Of a stretch of 64,000 bases of DNA, positions 47,127 through 63,190 are shown one piece after another. The notes under the pieces are model-generated. The model saw nothing but the letters and a program-made list of their open reading frames with translations, did not search any database and was not told the origin of the DNA. Within the stretch, counting starts at the first letter, position 1. Every line of letters starts with the position of its first letter. The stretch lies in contig NW_026111747.1 of NCBI RefSeq assembly GCF_024679095.1, forward strand, positions 1-64,000, in the 5' to 3' direction. Both the position numbers and the translations under genes were made by a program. The stretch is from Eriocheir sinensis. Its lineage: Eukaryota; Arthropoda; Malacostraca; Decapoda; Varunidae.

Positions 47127-49699
47127 AATACACATAAAATATCGTGAATTTCTATAAAATATTTATACAAAATACATATAAATGAAGTAAATACGTATAA
47201 GAAAATGTATACAAAATACACAGAAATAATGTAAATTCATATCAAAATAAATAAACAAAATACCAATAAAAGAATGTATTTCTAAAAATATAAATATACA
47301 AAATACACATAAAATAACGTGAATTTGTATAAAACTATATACAAAATAAACAGAAGTAATTAAATTCGTATGAAAATAGATATACAAACTACATACAAAA
47401 TAAGCTCAATTTCAATTGAAATATATGTAAAAATTACATAAAATAAAGTAAATGTATCAAAATATTTTTACAAATACATATCATTACGTAAATTTTATAT
47501 AAAATATATAAACAAAATACACATTAAATAATGTAAATACGTATAAAAAAATATGTACAAAATACACATATAATCATGTAATTCGTATCAAAATAAATAA
47601 ACAAAATACCAATAAAATAATGTAAATTTTTATGAGAAAACATATACAAAATACTCATAAATAACGCAAATTTTTATAAAAATATATGTACAAAAATGCA
47701 CATAAAATAATTTTGCATTAAAAAATATATACAAAACACACATTACATAATGTAAATGAGTATAAACATATGTTTACAAAATACCTATGAAATAATCTAA
47801 ATTTGTATCGAATTAAATTAAAATACCAATAAAATAATGTAATTTTGGATGAAAAGATTTATAAATACATATATAAATAACCTAAATACAAATACAAATA
47901 TACATAAAAATAATTTAAAATTGAATGAAATAAATATACAATATAAACATAAAATAAGGTAAATTTGTAATGAAATATATATGTAAAATACACATTAAAT
48001 AATATAAATTTGTATGAAAATATATATAAAAATACATATATATATAACATAATTTGTATAAAAATTTAAATATATACGAATACACACAATAAAATAACGT
48101 AAATTTTAATGAAAATGTATATACAAAATTCACATAAAGTAATTTAAATACGTAGAAAAATATATATACAAAATACACATAAAATAATGTAAATTCGTAT
48201 AAAAATAAATAAACAAAAGTCCAATAAAAGAATGTATATTTGTAGGAAAATATATATACAAAATACAAATAAAATAACTAAAATTTGTATAAAAATATAT
48301 AAAAAATACTCAAAAAATATATGCATATATATATGCAAAATACACATAAAACTAAGCAAATTTGTATTGAAATACATATACAAAATACACATAAAATAAT
48401 GTAAATTTGTATAAAAATATATAAACAAATACACATAAAATAACGTAAATTTGGACAAAATATATATATATATACAAAATAATCATTAAATAATGTAAAT
48501 ATGTATAAAAAATATATATACAAAATACACATAGAATAATTTTAAATCGTATCAAAATAAAAAAAAACAGAATATCAATAAAATAATGTAAATTTGTATG
48601 AAAATAAAGACGCAAAATATCCATATAATAACGCATATTTGCATAAAAATATTTATACAAAAATACACATGAAATAGTTTAATTTGTATTAAAATAAATA
48701 TTCAAAATGCACATACAATAAAGTAAATTTGTATTGAAATAGATATGCAAAATACACATCAATAATGTAAATTTGTATCAAAATATATATACGAGTACAC
48801 ATAATATAGAGTAAATTTCTATGAAAATATACATACAAAATATATATAAATTTATGTAAATTGTATAAAAATATATATACCAAATACACCTAAAATAATG
48901 TAGATTCGTATCAAAATAAATAAACAAAATTCCGATAAAAGAACGTATATTTGTAGAAAAATAAATATACAAAATACACATAAAATAACGAGATTTTGAA
49001 TAAAAATATATACAAAAAAAACACAAAAATAACTTCAATTTGTATGAAAATAGATATACAGAATACACATATAATTAATTAAATTTGTCTTTAAATACAT
49101 GTACAAAATACACATAAAATAATGTAAATATGCATGAAATGAAAACAAATACACATAAAATAACGTACATTAGTATAAAATATATATACAAAATACACAT
49201 GGAATAATGTAAAATCGTATCAAAATAAATACACAGAATATCAATAAAATAATGTAAATTTGTATGAAAATAAAGATTAAAATACCCATAAAATAAAGCT
49301 TTTTTTTATAAAAATACATATACAAAAATACATATTCAATAATTAAATTTGTATTAAAATTAATATACAAAATGGACATACAATAAGGTAAATATGTATT
49401 GAAAAAATATGCAAAATACACATAAAACAATGTAAATTTGTTTCAAAATATATATACGAATACATAAAATAACGTAGATTTATATAGAAATATATATATA
49501 AAATACACTTGAAATGATGTAAATGAGTATAAAAATATATTTACAAAATATACATTGAATAATATAAATTCGTGTCAAAATAAATAAATAAAATATCAAT
49601 AAAAGAATGAGTATTTGTATGAAAATAGATATACAAAATACACATAAAATAACCATAATTTTTATAAAACTATATACAAAAAAACACAAAAAATAATTT

Positions 49700-50000
49700 A
49701 AATTTTATTGGTATTTTGTTTATTTATTTTGATACGAATTACCTTATTATATGTATTTTATATACAAATACATTATATGAGTATTTTGTTTACATTATTT
49801 TATTTAATGTATTTGTTTATATATTTTATACAAATTTATATTTTATTACAATTTATATTTATTTTATATATATATTCAAATTTAGCTTAATTTAATGTGT
49901 ATTTTGTATATCTATTTCATACAAATTTAATTACTTTTGTATTTAGTTTTATAAAAATTTACGTTATTTAATATGAATTTTGTATATTTATATTTATACA
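49700..50000 (+). repeat. short inverted satellite island, plus orientation
   Basis: About 300 bp read as plus monomers (TTATTGGTATTTTGTTTATT, then TTTGATACGAATTACC, then TTAATTACTTTTG, then an m12-like TTTACGTTATTTAA). They sit between minus-oriented blocks. Both switch points fall in short A/T-only sequence. Confidence 0.85.
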
Positions 50001-51395
<1,395 letters not shown>

Positions 51396-51439
51396 CAAGA
51401 GGTGGCCGATAGATAGGTCAGTTTCGGAGGAGAGGTGTC

Positions 51440-52110
51440 CTGATACCTCCTCTTGAAAGAGTTCAAGTCGTAGGCAGGAGGAAATACAGATGAAGGAAGA
51501 TTGTTCCAGAGTTTACCAGCGTGAGGGATGAAAGAGTGAAGATGCTGGTTAACTCTTGCATAAGGGGTTTGGACAGTATAGGGATGAGCATGAGTAGAAA
51601 GTCGAGTGCAGCGGGGCCGCGGAGGGGGGAGGCATGCAGTTAGCAAGTTCAGAAGAGCAGTCAGCGTGGAAATATCGATAGAAGATAGAAAGAGGCAACA
51701 TTGCGGCGGAATTTAAGAGGTAGAAGACTATCAGTATGAGGAGGAGAGCTGATGAGACGAAGAGCCTTTGCCTCCACTCTGTCCAGAAGAGCTGTGTGAG
51801 TGGAGCCCCCGCACACATGAGATGCATACTCCATACGAGGGCGGACAAGGCCCCTGTATATGGACAGCAACTGTGCAGGGGAGAAGAACTGGCGGAGAAG
51901 GTACAGAACGCCCAGCCTCGAGGAAGCTGATTTAGTAAGAGATGAGATATGAAGTTTCCAGTTGAGATTTTGAGTTAAGGATAGACCGAGGATGTTTAGT
52001 GTTGAGGAAGGTGATAGCTGGGTGTTGTCAAAGAATAGGGGATAGTTGTTTGGAAGATTGTGTCGAGTGGATAGGTGGAGAAACTGTGTTTTTGAGGCGT
52101 TGAAGGACAC
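51440..52110 (-). pseudogene. LINE D C-terminal region
   Basis: The open piece 51,661-52,110 reads FNASKTQFLHLSTRHNLPNN, LSPSSTLNILG, SASSRLGVLYLL and IYRGLVRPRMEYASHV. A further piece (51,383-51,646) has ARVNQHLHSFIPHAGKLWNN and YDLNSFKRRY, the usual end of such proteins (GKLWN and FKRR). The frame shifts at about 51,680. The function of this region in the family is poorly defined. Confidence 0.82.
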
Positions 52111-52364
52111 CAGGTTCTTCTTGCCCCAATCGGAAATAATAGTAAGGTCTGAGGCTGTTCTGCAGCCTCCAGCCTTGAATCGTTAAGTTCCTGAAGGGTG
52201 GGTCTTCTATTAAAAGAAGTTGAATAATGCAGAGTGGAATCATCGGCGTAGGAATGGATAGGACAGTTCGTTTTGGAAAGAAGATCATCAATGAACAACA
52301 GAAAAAGAGTGGGAGATAGGACAGAACCCTGTGGGACACCACTGTTAATTGATTTAGGGGAAGA
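51996..52364 (-). pseudogene. LINE D reverse transcriptase active site (YADD)
   Basis: Contains SGVPQGSVLSP (about 52,310-52,350), FIDDLLSK, and SYADDSTLHYSTSFNRRPT with YADD at 52,239-52,250. This is the catalytic centre of the RT. D is the only one of the three copies of this family in which these four residues are intact. The frame breaks again before 52,000. Confidence 0.88.
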
Positions 52365-52961
52365 TCAGGGACAGTCTACCACGGCAGAAATAGAACGGTC
52401 AGAAAGGAAACTGGAGATAAATGTACAGAGAGAAGGATAGAAACCGTAGGAGGGTAGTTTAGAAAGCAAAGATTTGTGCCAGACCCTATCAAAAGCTTTT
52501 GATATGTCCAGCGCAATAGCAAAAGTTTCACCGAAACGGCTAAGAGAGGATGACCAAGAGTCAGTTAGGAAGGCAAGGAGATCACCATTAGAACGCCCCT
52601 TGCGGAACCCATACTGGCGATCAGATAGGTCAGAAGTGGAAAGGTGCTTTTGAATCTTCCGGTTAAGGATTAATTCGAAAGCTTTAGAAAGACAAGAAAG
52701 TAAAGCTATAGGTCGGTAGTTTGAGGGATTGGAACGGTCACCCTTCTTAGGCACAGGCTATATGAAGGCGTACTTCCAGCAGGAAGGAAAGGTAGATGTT
52801 GACAGGCAGAGGCGAAAGAGTTTGACCAGGCAGGGTGTCAGCACGGAATCACAGTTTTTAAGAACAATTGGAGGCACTCCATCAGGTCCATAAGCCTTCT
52901 GAGGATTGAGGCCAGAGAGGGCATAGAAAACATAATTTTGAAGAATCTTTATGACAGGCAT
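52365..52961 (-). pseudogene. LINE D reverse transcriptase, N-terminal and palm part, amber-split
   Basis: One frame interrupted by a TAG at 52,758-52,760, where a CAG (Gln) would be one base change away. Before it: LSGLNPQKAYGPDGVPPIVL and LCLSTSTFPSCWKYAFI. After it: PKKGDRSNPSNYRPIALLSC, LSDRQYGFRKGRSNGD, and LDISKAFDRVWHK, which holds the first catalytic Asp. The frame ends at a TGA (52,365-52,367) caused by an indel just before the GVPQGSV box, which continues in another frame. Confidence 0.88.
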
Positions 52962-53164
52962 AAAAGAGTCAGAGGGGGGATGAGTAGGAGGAATATGCCC
53001 AGAATCGTCCAGTGGAGTTTTTAGAAAAAGTTTGAGAGAAGAGTTCAGCCTTAGAGATAGATGAGACGGCAGTGTTGCCGACAGGACTGAGGAGTGGAGG
53101 GAAAGATGAAGAAGTGAAGTTGGAGGAGATGTTTTTGGCTAGATGCCAGAAGTCACGGGACGAG

Positions 53165-54187
53165 TTAGAGAAAGCGACATTTTCTATTAATGAAAGAATT
53201 TTTGGTTAGTCGGAGAATAGATTTGGCACGATTTCGGGCAGAAATGTAAAGTTCATAATTAGCATTAGTTTGAAGGCTCTGGTATCTGTTGTGAGCTACC
53301 TCTCTCTCATTGACAACACAAGTACAAGCGTGATTAAACCAAGGCTTTTTAGCGTGAGGAGTAGAGAAAGAAAGAGGAATGTATGCCTCCATTCCAGAGA
53401 CAATCACCTCTGTGATGCGCTGAGCACACACAGAGGGGTCTCTATCCTGGAAGCAATAATCATTCCACGGGAAATCGGAAAAGTACATCCTCAGGTCGTC
53501 CCACCGAGCTGAAGCAAAATGCCAGAAGCATCGCCTCTTCGGTGGGTCCAGAGGGGGTACAGGAGCGATAGGACAGGATGCAGAAATAAGATTGTGATCG
53601 GAGGAGCCCAACGGAGAGAACAGTTTGACAGAATAAGCAGAAGGGTTTGAGGTAAGGAAGAGGTCTAGAATGTTGGGCCGATCTCCAAGACGATCAGGAA
53701 TACGTGTAGGGTGCTGGACCAACTGCTCTAGGTCGTTGAGGATAGCAAAGTTGTAGGCTTGTTCACCAGGATGGTCAGTGAAAGAGGATGAAAGCCAAAG
53801 CTGGTGGTGAACATTGAAATCTCCTAGGATGGAGATTTCAGCGAAGGGAGAGTGGGTCAAGATGTGCTCCACTTTAGAATTCAAATAGTCAAAGAATTTT
53901 ACATAGTTGGTAGAGTTAGGTGAGAGATAAACAGCACAGATGTATTTAGTAATAGAATGACAGTGAAGTCTTAACCAGATGGTGGAAAATTCAGAAGAGT
54001 CAAGGTCGTGGGCACGAGAGCTAGTGATGTCGTTGCGCACGTAGGCGCAACATCCAGCTTTGGATTGAAATTTAGGATAGAGATAGTAGGAGGGAACAGA
54101 GTAGAGATTGCTGTCAGTAGCCTCAGCAACCTGTGTTTCGGTAAGGAAGAGAAGGTGAGGTTTAGAGGAGGAGAGATGATGTTCCAC
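53165..54187 (-). pseudogene. LINE D endonuclease domain (AP/exonuclease III type)
   Basis: A 340-codon open frame, the best preserved coding piece in the window. Endonuclease motifs are in the expected order: FLTETQ (residues 14-19, catalytic Glu), LGDFN (121-125, Asp/Asn) and GSSDHN (194-199, Asp/His dyad). The following linker includes [15 protein letters not shown] and [19 protein letters not shown]. In living elements this domain nicks target DNA to prime reverse transcription. The frame closes where the RT should begin (53,165-53,185). The GTG at 54,187 is only the first potential start in this frame; the true start lay upstream. Confidence 0.9.
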
Positions 54188-54353
54188 AGAATGAAAATTA
54201 GAACGAAGACCGCGAATGTTGCAGAAGTTGATAAGAAAGAGGTTCGAGGAGATACGAAGACACCTCTCGGCAGCCAGAAGGGGAGTCCTCCCTGGGGGAG
54301 TTAGTGGTCCCCCCCCCAGTCGGGGACTCCGAGGCTTGGTGTATGTGCGCCAT
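54188..54353 (-). pseudogene. LINE D ORF start, displaced from the endonuclease frame
   Basis: ATG at 54,351-54,353 (minus), followed by [14 protein letters not shown]. The frame then meets a TAA near 54,198. The endonuclease frame is open through the same stretch (reading [20 protein letters not shown]) with no stop back to the level of the ATG, but has no ATG of its own there. A nine-base C run (54,309-54,317; G on the coding strand) lies between. A one-base length change in that run would put the ATG in the endonuclease frame. Homopolymer runs are also common sequencing-error sites. Confidence 0.7.
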
Positions 54354-54600
54354 TTTGAAATTTTGATTTTGGGAAAAGGTATATATGTTGTGTGAATGTA
54401 GTGTGGTGTGGATAAAGAGAGGATCTGTCTTTAGAGAGCATGCTGAACTACTCTCCGGTGTTGGTGAGACAATAGGGAAACGGTTAGTGAGGACATGGGA
54501 AGGGTCTTTGGAGGGCTTCAGCTCCCTTCTCACCTCCCATATATATCTCACCGGGAGTGGCTTGCGCCCGTTCGGTAGGTGTCTTCTTACCTACTCCAGC
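54354..54600 (-). promoter_or_regulatory. LINE D 5' leader (probable internal-promoter region)
   Basis: About 250 bp of mixed composition upstream of the first ATG, starting CTGGAGTAGGTAAGAAGACA on the minus strand. Non-LTR elements generally carry internal promoters in this region. That role is inferred from the family, not from a motif I can see. Confidence 0.5.
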
Positions 54601-54635
54601 CATTTATACAAATTCCCCGTTATTTTATGTGTATT

Positions 54636-55262
54636 CGTATATATATTTTGAAACAAATTTACATTGTTTTATATGTATTTTGCATATCTATTTCAATAAA
54701 AATTTACCTTATTGTATGTGCATTTTGTATATCTATTTTAATACAAATTGAAATATTTTATGTTTATTTTGGTATATATATTTTTATAAAAAAAATGCGT
54801 TATTTTAAGGGTATTTTCCATCTTAATTTTCATACAAATTTACATTATTTTATTAATATTCTGTGTATTTATTTTGATACGATTTTACATTATTCTATTT
54901 GTGTTTTGTATATATTTCTTTATACATATTTACATTATTTAATGTGTATTTTGTATATATATTTTATACAAATTTACGTTATTTTAGGTGTATTTGTTTA
55001 TATATTTTCATCAAATTTACATTATTTTAAGTGTATTTTGTATATGTATTTCAATACAAATTTACCTAAATTTTATGTGTATTTTGTATATATATTTTCA
55101 TAAAAATTTCAATTATTTTTGTGTATTTTTGTATATAGTTTTATACAAATTTACGTTATTTTATGAGTATTTTGTATATTTATTTTCATACAAATACATA
55201 TTCTTTTACTGATATTTTCTTTGTTTATTTTGACACGAATTTACATTATTTAATGTGTATTT

Positions 55263-55344
<82 letters not shown>

Positions 55345-55407
55345 CATCATTTCATGTGTATTTTGTATATTTATTTCTATAGAAATCTACTTTATTTTAT
55401 GTGTATT
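54636..55407 (+). repeat. one 16-monomer higher-order repeat copy (772 bp, includes TA expansion)
   Basis: From CGTATATATATTTTGAAAC (m1) to the next m1. All sixteen monomers can be separated. m15 contains a 77-bp TA array where other copies have about 10 bp, so the unexpanded length is about 705 bp, in line with the 699- and 710-bp copies. Confidence 0.87.
55265..55341. repeat. (TA)n array, 77 bp, inside monomer m15
   Basis: Lies between TGTGTATTTTG and TTTACATCATTTCATG. It replaces the short TA tract and ATACG of m15. Confidence 0.98.
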
Positions 55408-56062
55408 CGTATATATATTTTTGAAACAAATTTACATTGTTTGATGTGGATGTTGCATATTTTTTCAATACAAATTTACCTTATTGTATGTGCATTTTGT
55501 ATATTAATTTTAATACAAATTTAATTATTCCATGTGTATTTTTGTATATATATTTTTTAAAAAAATATGCTTTATTTTATGGGTATTTTGCATCTTTATT
55601 TTCAAACAAATTTACATTATTTTATTGATATTCTGTGTATTTATTTTGATACGATTTTACATTATTCTATGTGTATTTTTTATATATATTTTATACAAAT
55701 GTACGTTATTTTATTTGTATTTGTTTTCATTTCATACAAATTTATTATTTTATATGTGTATTTTACGTATTTAAATAAAAATCTAATTATATTATATGTG
55801 TATTTTGTATATCTATTTTCATATTGAAATTATTTTTATGTATTTTGTATATATTTTGATAAAAATTTTCGTTATTTTATGTGTATTTGTATACTTAAGT
55901 TCCTACATATATACGTTATTTTTCGGAATTTTGTTTATTTATTTTGATACGAATTTACATTATTTTAGGTGTATTTAGTATATATATTTATATACTTTTT
56001 TACATCATTTATATGTATTTTGTATGTATATTTTCATAGATATTTACTCTATTATATGTATT

Positions 56063-56208
<146 letters not shown>

Positions 56209-56288
56209 AAAAACATTATTGATGTATATATATTTATTTAATACAAATTATTTATTTCATGTGTATTTTGTATATATATTTTATACAA

Positions 56289-56501
<213 letters not shown>

Positions 56502-57210
56502 CAAATATAATAATGTAAAATCGTATCAAAATAAATACACAGAATATTAATAAAATAATGTAAATTTGTATGAAAATTAAGATGCAAAATACCCATAAAA
56601 TAACGCATTTTTTATAAAAAAAAATATATAACAAAATACACATAAAATATTTGAATTTGTATTAAAATAAATATACAAAATGCACATACAATAAGGTAAA
56701 TTTGTATTAAAATTGATATGCAAAATACATATAAAACAAAGTAAATTTGTTTCAAAATATATACGAATACACATAAAATAACGTAGATTTCGAAAAAAAA
56801 ATATATATATATACAAATTACACATAAAATTACGTAAATACGTATAAAAAAATGTATACAAAATACACATAAAATAATGTAAATTCGTATCAAAATAAAT
56901 AAACAAAAAACAAAAAAGAATGTGTATTTGTAAAAATATAATTATACAAAAAACACATAAAATAACGTAAATTTATATAAAACTATCTACAAAAATACAC
57001 AAAAGTAATTAAATTTGTATGAAAATAGATATACAAAAAACACGCAAAATACAAATAAAATAAAGCATATTTTTATAAAAATACATATACAAAAAAACAC
57101 ATAGAATAATTAAATTTCTATTAAAATTAATATATAAAATGAACATACAATAAGGTAAATTTGTATTGAAAAAATATGCATAATACACATAAAACAATGT
57201 AAATTTGATT

Positions 57211-57310
<100 letters not shown>

Positions 57311-57564
57311 GAATACACATAAAATAACGTAGATTTCTATAGAAATATATATACAAAACACACATGAAATAATGTAAATACGTAAACAAATATGAATACA
57401 AAATACTCATTAAATAATGTAAATTCGTGTCAAAATAAATAAACATTATATCAATAAAAGAATGTGTATTTGTATGTAAATAAATCTACAAAATACACAT
57501 AAAATTAGGTATATTTGTATTGATTACATATAACAAATACACTTAAAATAACGTAAATTTATAT

Positions 57565-57731
<167 letters not shown>

Positions 57732-58350
57732 TAATGTAAATATGTATAAAAAAATATATACAAAACACAAATAGAATTATGTAAAATAGTATGAAAATAA
57801 ATACACAGAATATTAATAAAATAATGTAAATTTGTATATAAAAAATACCCATAGAATAATGTTAAATCGTATCAAAATAAATAAACAGAATATCAATAAA
57901 ATAATGTAAATTTGTATGAAAATAAAGATGCAAAATACCCATATAATAACGCACATTTGTATAAAAATATATATAAAAAATATATATAAAATAATTAAAT
58001 TTGTATTAAATAAATATACAAAATGCAGATACAATAAAGTAAATTTGTATTGAAATAGATATGCAAAATACATATCAATAATGTAAATTTGTATCAAAAT
58101 ATATATACAAATACTCATAAAATAGAGTAAATTTCTATGAAAATATACATACAAAATACATATAAATTATGATGTAAATAAGTATAAAAATATATAAAAA
58201 TATATATACAAATATACCTCAAATAATGTAAATTCGTATCAAAATAAATAAAAAATTCCGAAAAAGCATATTTAAGTAAAATAAATATAAAATATACATA
58301 AATTAACGAAAATTTATATAAAATATATACAAAATACAATGTAAATTTGT

Positions 58351-58566
<216 letters not shown>

Positions 58567-59205
58567 AAATACACATTAAATAATGTAAGTTCGTGTCAAA
58601 CAAATAAACAAAATATCAATAAAAGAATGTGTATTTTTATAAAGATAAATATACAAAATACACATAAAATAACCTAAATTTGAATAAAACAATATATAAA
58701 AATAAACAAAAATAATTTAAATTTGTATGAAAATAAATATACAAAATACACATAAAATTAGGTAAATTTGTATTGAAATACATATACAAAATACACATAA
58801 AATAATAATTAAATTTGAATGAAAATATAAATACACCTAAAATAACGTAAATTTGTATAAAATATATATACAAAATACACATTAAATAATGTAAATATGT
58901 ATCCAAAAACATATACAAAACACAAATAGAATAATGTAAAATCGTATCAAAATAAATACACAGAATGTAAATAAAATAATGTAAATTTTTTGAAAATTAA
59001 GATGCAAAATACCCATAAAATAGCGCATTTTTTATAAAAATATATATACCAAAACACACATAAAATATTTGAATTTGTATTAAAATAAATATACGAAATG
59101 CACACACAATAAGGTAAATCTGTATTGAAAAAGATATGCAAAATACATATAAAACAATGTAAATTTGTTTCAAAATATATATACGAATACACATAAAATA
59201 ACGCA

Positions 59206-59345
<140 letters not shown>

Positions 59346-60747
59346 TGTATTTGTATAAATATAAATAAACAAAATACACATAAAATAACGTAAATTTATA
59401 TAAAACTATATACAAAAATACACAAAAGTAATTAAATTTGTATGAAAATTGATATACAAAATACACATAAAATAAGCTAAATTTGAATTGAAATATATAT
59501 ACAAAATACATAAAACAATATAAATTTGTATCAAAATATTTATACAAATACACATATAATAACGTAAATTTGTATAAAAATATATAAACAAAATACACAT
59601 TAAATAATGTAAATACGTATAAAAAAATATGTTCAAAAATGCACATAAAATAAAGTAAACTTGCATAAAAAATATATATACAAAACACACATTAGATAAT
59701 GTAAATGAGTATAAAAATATGTATACAATATACCGATGAAAAAATCTAAATGCGTATCGAGTTAAATTAAGAAAAGACCAATAAAACAATTTAATTTTGG
59801 ATGAAAATATATATAGAAAATACACATAAAATTACGTAAATACAAATACAAATATACACTTCAAATAATTTAAAATTGAATGAAATAAATATACAAAATA
59901 ATCATAAAATAAGGTAAATTTGTAATGAAAAATTAGTAAAAACACACATAAAATAATATAAATTTGTATGAAAATATATGTACAAATACACATAAAATAA
60001 TATGAATTTGTATAAAATTTGAATCAAAATAAATACGAATACACACAATAAAATAATGTAAATTTTTATTAAAATATATATACAAAATACACATAAAATA
60101 TTGTATTCATTAAATAATGTAAATTCGTGTCAAAATAAATAAAGAAAATATTAATAAAAGAATGTGTATTTGTATGAAAATAAATATACAAAATACACAT
60201 AAAATTAGGTAAATTTGTATTGAATTACATATACAAAATACACATAAAATAATGTAAATTTGAATGAAAATATATAAGCAAATACACTTAAATTAACGTA
60301 AATTTGTATAAAATATATATACAAAATACTCATTAAATAATGTAAATCTGTATAAAAAACATATATACAAAACAAATAATGTAATATCGTATCAAAATAA
60401 ATACACAGAATGTTAATAAAATAATGTAAATTTGTATCCAATAACATATACAAAACACAAATAGAATAATGTAAAATCGTATCAAAATAAATACACAGAA
60501 TGTAAATAAAATAATGTAATTTTTTTTTAAATTAAGATGCAAAATACCCATAAAATAGCATATTTTAAAAAAATATATATATACCAAAACACATAAAATA
60601 TTTGAATTTGTATTAAAATAAATATACGAAATGCACACACAATAAGGTAAATTTGTATTGAAAAAGATATCCAAATACATATAAAACAATGTAAATTTGT
60701 TTCAAAATATATATACGAATACACATAAAATAACGTAGATTTCTATA

Positions 60748-60873
<126 letters not shown>

Positions 60874-62183
60874 AAATACACATAAAATGAAGTAAATACG
60901 TATAAAAAATGTATACACAATACACATAAAATAATGTAAACTCGTATCAAAATAATTAAACAAAATACTAATAAAAGAATGTGTATTTGTATAAATATAA
61001 ATATACAAAATACACATAAAATAACGTAAATTTATATAAAACTATATACAAAAATACACAAAAGTAATAAAATTTGTATGAAAATAGATATACAAAATAT
61101 ACATAAAAAAAGCTAAATTTGAATTGAAATATATATACAAAATACATAAAACAATATAAATTTGTATCAAAATATTTACACAAATACACATATAATAACG
61201 TAAATTTGTATAAAAATATATAAACAAAATACACATTAAATAATGTAAATACGTATAAAAAAATATGTACAAAAATGCACATAAAATAAAGTAAATTTCC
61301 ATAAAAAATATATATACAAAACACACATTAGATTATGTAAATGAGTATAAAAATATGTATACAATATACCTATGAAAAAATCTAAATTCGTATCGAGTTA
61401 AATTAAGAAAATACCAATAAACAATTTGATTTTGGATGAAAATATATATAGAAAACACACATAAAATTACGTAAATACAAATACAAATATACACATAAAG
61501 TAATTTAAAATTGAATGAAATAAATATACAAAATAATCATAAAATAAGGTAAATTTGTAATGAAAAATTTGTAAAAACACACATAAAATAAAATAAATTT
61601 GTATGAAAATATATATACAAATACACATAAAATAACATGAATTTATATAAAATTTGTATCAAAATAAATACGAATACACACAATAAAATAATGTAAATTT
61701 TTATTAAAATATATATACAAAATACACATAAAATAATGTATTTATTAAATAATGTAAATTCGTGTCAAAATAAATAAAGAAAATATTAATAAAAGAATGT
61801 GTATTTGTATGAAAATACATATACAAAATACACATTAAATAACGTAAATTTGTATAAAACTATATACAAAAAAACACAAAAATAATTTAAATTTGTATGA
61901 AAATAAATATACAAAATACAAATAAAATTAGGTAAATTTGTATTGAATTACATATACAAAATACACATAAAATAATGTAAATTTGAATGAAAATATATAA
62001 GCAAATACACTTAAATTAACGTAAATTTGTATAAAATATATATACAAAATACTCATTAAATAATGTAAATCTGTATAAAAAAAATATATACAAAACAAAT
62101 AATGTAATATCGTATCAAAATAAATACACAGAATGTTAATAAAATAATGTAAATTTGTATAAAAATAAAGATGCAAAATACCC

Positions 62184-62299
<116 letters not shown>

Positions 62300-63190
62300 A
62301 AAATACACATAAAATATTTAAATTTGTATTACAATAAAAATACAAAATGCTCATACAATAAGGTAAATTTGTATTGAAAAAATATGCAAAATTCACATAA
62401 AACAATGTAAATTTGTTACAAAATATATATACGAATACACATAAAATAACGTAGATTTCTATAGAAATATATATACAAAATACACATGAAATGACGTAAA
62501 TAGGTATAAAAATATATATTCAAAATACACATTAAATAATGTAAATTCGTGTCAAAATAAATAAACAAAATATCAATAAAAGAATGTGTATTTGTATGAA
62601 AATAGATATACAAAATACACATAAAATAACCTAAATTTGTATAAAACTATACACAAAAATACACAAAAAAATATTTTAATTTGTATGATAATAAATATAC
62701 AAAATACACATAAAATAAATAAATAAATAAATGTAAACTCATATCAAAATAAATAAACAAAATACTAATAAAAGAATGTGTGTTTGTATAAATACAAATA
62801 TACAAAATACACATAAAATAACGTAAATTAATATAAAACTATATACAAAAATACATAAAAGTAATTAAATTTGTATTAAAATAGATATACAAAATACACA
62901 TAAAATAAGCTAAATTTGAATTGAAATATATATACAAAATACATAAAATAATGTTAATTTGTATCAAAATACTTATACAAATACACATATAATAACGTAA
63001 ATTTGTATAAAAATATATAAACAAAATCCACATTAAATAATGTAAATACGTATAAAAAAATGTACAAAATACACAAATAATCATGTAATTCGTATCAAAA
63101 TAAATAGACAAAATACCAATAAAATAATGTAATTTATGAGAAAACATATACAAATACACATACATAACGCAAATTTAAATAAAAATATAT

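Noticed and set aside
52365..52961. RTE-clade assignment for LINE B/C/D because of the apparent single ORF
   Set aside because: The RT boxes read GVPQGSVLSP and SYADDSTLH, which fit Jockey-like elements better than the RTE pattern I know, and the element ends in poly(A). Exact clade is left open.
53270..53512. Plus-strand open frame inside LINE D (also 54,008-54,304 and 54,385-54,651)
   Set aside because: These are antisense shadows of the LINE D endonuclease and leader; no recognisable motifs and no independent start context.
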